This document shows, one piece after another, positions 58,134 through 64,000 of a DNA stretch of 64,000 nt; positions within the stretch are counted from its first letter, which is position 1; each line of letters starts with the position of its first letter. Source of the DNA: Septoria linicola. Lineage: Eukaryota > Ascomycota > Dothideomycetes > Mycosphaerellales > Mycosphaerellaceae. The translations under genes were made by a program, and so were the position numbers. The stretch covers positions 372,001 to 436,000 of the forward strand of contig CP099418.1 in assembly GCA_024114885.1 (NCBI GenBank), in the 5' to 3' direction. The notes under the pieces were generated by a model that searched no databases, was not told the DNA's origin, and worked only from the letters and a program-made list of their open reading frames with translations.

Positions 58134-60903
58134 ATGGACTCGGACTACGACAAGGAGCAAGATCTGTTCGTGAACTCAGGGCTCATCGCCGGTGTTAAGG
58201 CCGCCAATGGCGGCCGAATGCCGACCACTCGGAAAGAGGCACTGTCAACGATGGGCGATGCAGACGTCGTCACTCTCTTGCAGTCTCTCGAGTTCAAGTG
58301 TGATGAGCCTCACAAAACATACGGCTATCGAAACCCGAACTACTCGATCGCTTCCGCGGCTGTACCTCCCGGCTGTCCCACGAAGTGCGGTCCCTGTTCC
58401 AGTCAGTGGTGGACCCCTGCTCAGACGATCAAGAAGGAGTACACACGAAACTACGGCGACGAACAAGCGGCGAATGCGATTCACGAATTGAAGGTACTCG
58501 CGGCAGAGAACTTCAGTCACATAAAGAAGACACTCGACAAGCACGATGATGCCATCACTAGATCGTGGCTCAGAAAGTCAGAAGCGCAGCGCAAGCATAT
58601 CGTACGCGAAGCTATGCCATCCATGTATGCCAGAAAAGGTTTTCCGCTCGTTGAGCTCAATAAGAGGGTCGGCGTGAAGGCCAAGGGAGACTTGTCAGCG
58701 TTTGTCTCAAAGCATCGATGCAGTTTTCTGCTGCCGTATCTTGACGTGGAAAGTCTGGGCTCCATGCCCAACGTTCTCCTGGCGATACTTTACCATCGGA
58801 GCCACTCGTCGCCATGTGACCGGGCCAGCTTCGATTTCCATCAGACAGAGTACGCCTTCACTGGCAGCTTCATATCAGCATCATACAATCGCCATTGCGT
58901 TGTGATGTATGGCAAGCACTATGGCAAATTGGTGTCGTGGGACAAGCAGGCAGCACACCGACTGGACATGGTGAACTTCCCACGGGGACTCTTGATCTTC
59001 GAGGCTCAGTTCGAGCTTTCTCGCTTCCTACGCAAAGCGCTCGATGTCCTGGGCGGACAGCTATCTGCAGCTAGCGAATCTGGCTGTGGCCGTCACCAAG
59101 AACTAGCTATTGGCAGCGAAATTCCATCGCTTGGCCGGGCTGACCAAGCTACCATCAACAGCTCCCACGCCTCGCCTCCTCCTGCTTTCGATCTTCGTCA
59201 GCTCACCCAAGCCTTCAAGACTCGTCAACATGCCGCAGAAGACGAACTTTGGCTGCTGCAGACTGATCCCTCATATCTGTGTCAGTACCTCTCTCGATTT
59301 GAGGGCGCTATGATCTTCAGAAACGCGACGACCGCTGAGATTCGCGAATACAAAGCTAAGCTTGTCATGCTTCCACTGCTTAACTTGCAGACCTGGCGCT
59401 ATCTGGTGTGCCAAGCTGACAAGATGCTGGCAGATCAGGCCGTGCGCAGCGTGGCAGTCAATGCGGGCAGTCCCTTGCCAAAGGTCTACGAGGCTGCGAT
59501 CAGCTGCCTCGAAGCAGCTCTGAGGGAGGTGTTTACCGCCCAGACGGAGAACATCTTGACGCTGGTGCTGTGCTCCAAGGACTTTCGGGATCTGTACACT
59601 GGCAACGAAGGGGACCGAATCGTCATGAATCACCTAAATCATAACATGTCTGAAAAGGACCCTCTCTACTACCACGTAATGGAGCTGGCCAGACACGATG
59701 AGCGCACTTCCTACTTAGCAGCTCACCACTTCGATATGCTCGAGCACATCCTTGAGACTTCTAGTGGACAATCTCGGCGCGTTGATGGGCTTCTCCGCGG
59801 ACTCTTATCAGATATGGCAGCCATAGACCAGGCGTTGACATCGATTCGGCTTCACCGCCCGCGCAACAAGCCCTTCACCGAAGTCATTGGCGGGCTGACG
59901 ATCGTGGAGCAGAGCAGTAAGAAGCGAGAAGACGAGAAAACTGTGGCGGCAAGAGAACACGTTAAGCATTTCCAGGTTAGGCACACGCTGCAACGAGGAG
60001 CGGTGAGAATGACGCATCTTGTCGGATACAAGCGACTACATAGCTCGCTGGAAGACTTTCTACAGCTGCCTCGCATGTCAAGATCGATCAATCGAGACTC
60101 GATAGCCAACTTCGATGAGTCGCATCGACGCCTTCGGCAGTTCTGGCAACAAGTACAGCGGCTACAGGAAGATCAGATTATTGGCATCTACCTCGAGCTG
60201 GGACAGCAATCGTTGGCACAAGAGCAGCGACAGCTTCTGACAGCCTGGTCTGATAAGACACATCTGGCTGGCGTGGCTACTGAGCGAAGAGCTCTCGTTG
60301 CCGCACTTGAGACAAAAGGTATGTTCCCGTAGTTGCAAGTTGCCCTGATAAGACACTGACAATCTTGCAGAGCGCAACGCCGAAGTCGCCCGTCTCCATG
60401 CCGCGAGGAAGAGACAAGATGGCATCGCAACCATACAGACGACTTGGGGTCAGGACAGCCAGGAAGTCTACCCGACGGACGAGGTGAAATTGAAGCACAA
60501 GACTCGTCCAGCCCAAGCAGCGACCGCCGACACATCTGCAGTGTCGCCTGAGATCAACTCAACAGCAACGCTCGACACGCTGCAGCTCCGCACCGTTTCG
60601 GTAGATTCCAATGCGCTGCAGACCTTTGAGCAGATGTACAACGCTACCTCCGACGACCAGCGCGACATCAAGTGGGACAGTTTCATCGCAGCCATGATCG
60701 ACGCAGGCTTCTTGGTCTCACCAAGCGGCGGGTCAGTGTTCACCTTTACTGAAACTTCAGGAAGAGGTCGCATCAACTTCCACCGCCCGCATTCAGATCC
60801 TTCCATCGACCCAATCATGCTGCGCTCGATGGGCAAGCGGTTGAAGAAGTGGTTTGGCTTTGGAAGGGAGACATTCGTGGAGCGTAAGAAGGAGGAGGTT
60901 TGA
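58134..60903 (+). CDS. uncharacterised 905-aa fungal protein, 2 exons
   Basis: Exon 1 is 58,134-60,318. The intron is 60,319-60,370 (GTATGT...TTGCAG, 52 bp). Exon 2 is 60,371-60,903 and gives a smooth junction (LETKERNAEVARLHAARK). I cannot name the family. The layout resembles large fungal-only proteins that databases sometimes label 'ipa protein' (from memory, low certainty). Residues ~135-165 are a helical segment (ITRSWLRKSEAQRKHIV). Residues ~225-310 hold the best-ordered part, with WDKQAAHRLD and GLLIFEAQFELSRFLRKAL. The middle is alpha-helical and ends in a probable coiled coil (~680-745). The C-terminal module (~815-900: IKWDSFIAAMIDAGF, SGGSVFTFTE, INFHRPHSDPSI, GKRLKKWFGFGRETF) looks like a compact conserved domain, since the W..F..AM...GF / GGS / FHRPH pattern has the spacing of a folded unit. 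No signal peptide or membrane segment. Kozak context AACATGG is good. Confidence 0.87.
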
Positions 60904-61085
60904 GAATTCGCGGATTGAGCGTAAACGGGTGACTGTGCGGCCGGCGAGGCAGCGCGACGGTTAAGATTGTCAGCCAATGTTGGTTCCAGTAGTGCAAGTC
61001 GCGTTTTACAAGCGCCCAAGGAACGAGAAGCCCGCGCACGAGCATTTCAAGCGCAGCCTTGAATCCATAGGGAATGAGTTCACTA
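60904..61085. other. short convergent intergenic spacer
   Basis: 182 bp between two convergent genes; shared terminator region, no distinct motif seen. Confidence 0.6.
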
Positions 61086-63923
61086 CTACTCAGCTGCACC
61101 TCTCATCCTTTCCAGCAGTTTCCAGACATTACAGCTGAAATACTCCGTGGGAACAGCTTCAATCACACCTTGAGTCGTGATTTCTGGATCCCACTGATCT
61201 TTTCCGATAACAGCTGCAGCGTCCGCGCCATGATCTAGCATCAGATTGAGTATCGCAACCCACCTCCGTGAGCTCTGGCTATCTGCATCGAACGACTGCA
61301 GCCAGCCCCTTCTATGACCTTCTCGCACGCACTTTAACGCATACAGCCAGGGCGTATCTGGCTTAGTCCGCATGTCGAGATACTGCTGGTTGGGATCCTG
61401 TCCGGATGGCAGGATCGCGTTTATTACGCTCGGACTGGACAGTGGGTATACAGTCTTTCGACGACTAATCAGGAGGTCCAACGCATGAGTCAGTATAGGT
61501 ATTCCTTCACGAAAATCATATGGACCGGAAGGTAGCTTGAGGTGCAAATAGTTTGCACAGCCGACCTTGGCAGCCAGTGACAGACAGGGGTGATGAAACG
61601 GTGTCCTATGCTTCATCCGCTCTTCGTAAGAGCCAAAGGCCTGCCGTGCCCAGTTGTCCAGAGGATCTCCGGCCTTCTTCCTCCAATACCAGTTCAGTGT
61701 CTGGTCTAGCTGATCGAGCAGCTCCACCTGCGTCGCCGATATCGTAGGCGACGAGAAGCGCGCATGAGTCATTGCGGGAACAATGTCGTCGTGCCACCAT
61801 TCATCCAGTCGCCGATGTTTTTCAGGCTGTTCAAGGGGCGACCTCAATCGTAGGACATGCGAGCGCAGAAGCGCTACATGTGGATCGAAGTCCGAGTTGC
61901 CGCGGGCAAGTACTTCTGGCCACACGCCAGAAGATACGAAGAAATCCCTGACTGTGCGATGCAGGTAGTGCACTCTGCGATTCGCCTCACTAATGATCTC
62001 CACTTCCTTGTTCACGCCGCTGAAACGAGGGTGAACCCGAACTGGGGACCTATCCTGTCCTCCAAGAACAATCAAGTGCGAGCAACTTCTCTCGAGAGTG
62101 TCAGCAAAGTCCCGACACACGGTAATCAATGTTGATATGTCGCATTGGTGAACTGTGTCAGAGATTGGAGAGGAGCCTGAGTTAGCCAATGCCATCTGGT
62201 ACAACGTTATAGCTCGCACGCTTTCATCTCTTGTGGCGTCACACACTTGATCTCGAGCTCGCATGGTTTGGACAATCTGCGACTGACGCTGCGATAAGTT
62301 CTCTTCCTTGCGATAGTCGAAGAGGAGGTACCGGAACAGATCCTCAAGATCCGATGGCAGCTGAAGCAGACGCTTCTGTATGTCGTTCCTGCAGCAACTC
62401 CGAGGAACATCATTCACAATCGTTCTAACAGCAAGACTGATCCAGAGAAAGACCCCGTTCGCTCGCTCTACCATTGTAGATCTAAGCGCTTGAAACTCTG
62501 AGCTCTCCTTTTCGATCAAATGCCTAATGGGTCCGTATGCTCGAAACTGGTCCAAGATGTACTGGTCCATGTCTTGACGCGTGAGGTCCTGCAGAAGAAT
62601 GTGCGGTATATTGTGGAAAGCCTTCTCGAACGCAGCCCACGGTCTACTGGACACGCACAATTTGATGTTCGGCGACAGATCTGCAATTTCTCTCATGAGG
62701 CCAATCACGGTTCCTTCTTCGCCTTCGAACTCATCGAGGCCATCGATGAACAGACAAATCTTGCCTTTGTTAGCGCAAAGCTTCAAAGCACGACGTAGAC
62801 CACTCAGCAGATCCGCTTGCTCCCAAGTCAGCAGAATCTGCATCCTCTTCTTAGTATCTTGGGCAACAATCCAAAGCTGCGGGAAGACCTATGGAATTAG
62901 AGATGGGTCATGGTCGAGAATTTCGAAGAGCAGGGCACGTAGCAGACCATTCTGTGATCGCTGAAGAGCTGTGCCACTGGTCCAAAAGAAGAATCGAGCC
63001 ACAGTCAGAGGCAAGCCAGCAGCCCACGAACTTAAGTATCTCGCGGTCTTGTCATGGCTGGCTAGGAACCGCATCAAGGTCGATTTGCCAGACCCGGCCT
63101 TGCCATTGACCCAATACATGTGTGCTGCACTGTCGCCAGAAAGCCACGGTACAAAATTATCAGCTTCTGAGATCAGAGGCGCGCTGTCACTTGTTGTAGA
63201 CTCGTCAAGAATCCACTCCAGAGTTCGCTCATGCGCATCAGTTACTTCCTCCTCACGATCATTCATAGCGGCAAACTTGAGACCTTGTAGGTATGCTCCT
63301 TGTATTAGCTCCGTTTTGTCTGGATCTGCAAGCGTTTTGTTGACCTCGTCTGTCAGGGTTGGGTCCTCAGCCACTGCGCTGCTGCCCAGAAGTTCAGTCA
63401 TAGGACTGTCTGCATCTGTTGGCGACAAGTGACGCTCAAACTGCCCAGAACCTGTCCACAGACGTCTAATTCCTACATTGAACGAAGTCGTAGTGTCAGA
63501 TTGAACCACACTCTGCACCATTGGCAGGCAGCTCTCAAGCCTGATCAGGCTCTCATCAGACCACACTCTCGCCAGTAGCTCATTCTCACCCAGATGATTT
63601 AGGCTCATTGGCGGAGCTTGTAGCAGATCAAGCCGCAAGAGCACGTCGCGGACAATGTTCTGTACCTGCTGAATTACGGCAGGAGATGCTTGAGTTCCGA
63701 GGGACTGTTCGATCCCCTCGAGTTTCTTGAGTATATCATCAAAGGCACCATGTAGCTCCACAGCTTTGTGCAACCCTGAGGACGTTGCTTGATATCGTCT
63801 TTTGCGCACAATGCTCAGCAGCTGAACACTGAGGTTGACGAAGTCCGAAAGACTCTGTGCCTGATGAGCCTTCATTTTCGGAGTGAGTCGAAGCTTCTGA
63901 GAGGTGACTCCGCAGAAATACAC
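61086..63923 (-). pseudogene. NACHT-domain STAND (NLR-like) protein gene with one in-frame TAG
   Basis: STAND NTPase of the fungal NLR-like group, a family linked to non-self recognition and programmed cell death. The first frame (63,923-62,889, 344 codons) has a helical N-terminal domain (SLSDFVNLSVQLLSIVRKRR), then WILDES, then Walker A VNGKAGSGKSTLMRFL near 63,075-63,110, and ends ALLFEILDHDPSLIP followed by TAG (62,889-62,891). The same frame goes on without a gap: VFPQLWIVAQDTKKR, LLTWEQADLL, Walker B ICLFIDGLDEFEGEE near 62,720-62,765, and CVSSRPWAAFEKAF, to the stop at 61,086. Family members read straight through this point (LIPxVFPxLW), so TAG replaces one residue, probably Gln CAG. 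The product would lose Walker B, hence no complete NTPase. There is no long ankyrin, WD or TPR array, only one ankyrin-like remnant (LNLMLDHGADAAAV) near the C terminus. The true N terminus may be in an exon at or beyond the window edge. Confidence 0.85.
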
Positions 63924-64000
63924 CTCCCTTCAACCCAACGTCGCATGTAGGATCAATCATGATTCCGGCTGAATTGTTGTTGACCTAATGGTCTCGGACT

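Noticed and set aside
62880..62900. A short intron removing the TAG in the NACHT gene
   Set aside because: The text on both sides (LIP / VFPQLW) is contiguous in the family, leaving no room for an intron without loss of conserved residues.

Overview
The window looks like nuclear DNA of a filamentous ascomycete (Pezizomycotina; the gene set and style suggest Dothideomycetes, but the genus cannot be told from the sequence). Evidence is short GT-AG introns with CTAAC/CTAAT-type branch sites, a DOCK-family GEF, a three-exon LSM2, an N-terminally SH3-bearing Dck1-type protein, a fungal 7TM 'integral membrane' protein, a NACHT STAND protein, and heavy RIP (repeat-induced point mutation) of transposons.

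The window has two sharply different halves. Bases 1-~38,870 are an AT-rich block made almost entirely of RIP-destroyed mobile elements. CpA and TpG are scarce and TpA is very common, so Gln (CAG/CAA) and Trp (TGG) codons have become stops throughout. In order it holds: the 3' half of a Ty3/gypsy chromovirus (1-~2,500; RT end, RNase H, integrase, chromodomain); a patchwork of dead ORFs (2,500-7,500) that includes a minus-strand relic with a complete histone-H3 fold (3,856-4,365); a hAT transposase relic (~7,500-10,225); and four copies of one ~6.3-kb Ty1/copia family with 277-278-bp LTRs. Copy 2 is nested inside copy 1, and copy 4 sits inside an older decayed copy. All four young copies have intact 5-bp target-site duplications. 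A 22-bp dimeric motif (13-bp unit plus 9 bp of a second unit) occurs ten times between 2.5 and 10.2 kb and nowhere else that I can see.

From ~38,880 to the end the DNA is balanced in composition and gene-bearing: a 7TM rhodopsin-like integral membrane protein with an apparent 1-bp frameshift near its N terminus (39,626-40,875,+); a DOCK/Dck1 Rho-family GEF (41,649-47,702,+); LSM2, a core spliceosomal/mRNA-decay Sm-like protein (48,152-48,684,+); a small secreted BYS1-like protein (49,526-50,203,+); a possible secreted protein whose start codon is ACG (50,852-51,214,-); a long disordered protein (53,929-56,847,+); an unrecognised 905-aa fungal protein (58,134-60,903,+); and a NACHT-type NLR-like gene interrupted by one in-frame TAG (61,086-63,923,-).

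The genes do not form an obvious pathway or biosynthetic cluster. Housekeeping genes (DOCK, LSM2) lie beside accessory genes (secreted proteins, 7TM protein, NACHT protein), three of which carry a possible inactivating lesion. This is what one would expect at the edge of a repeat-rich compartment.
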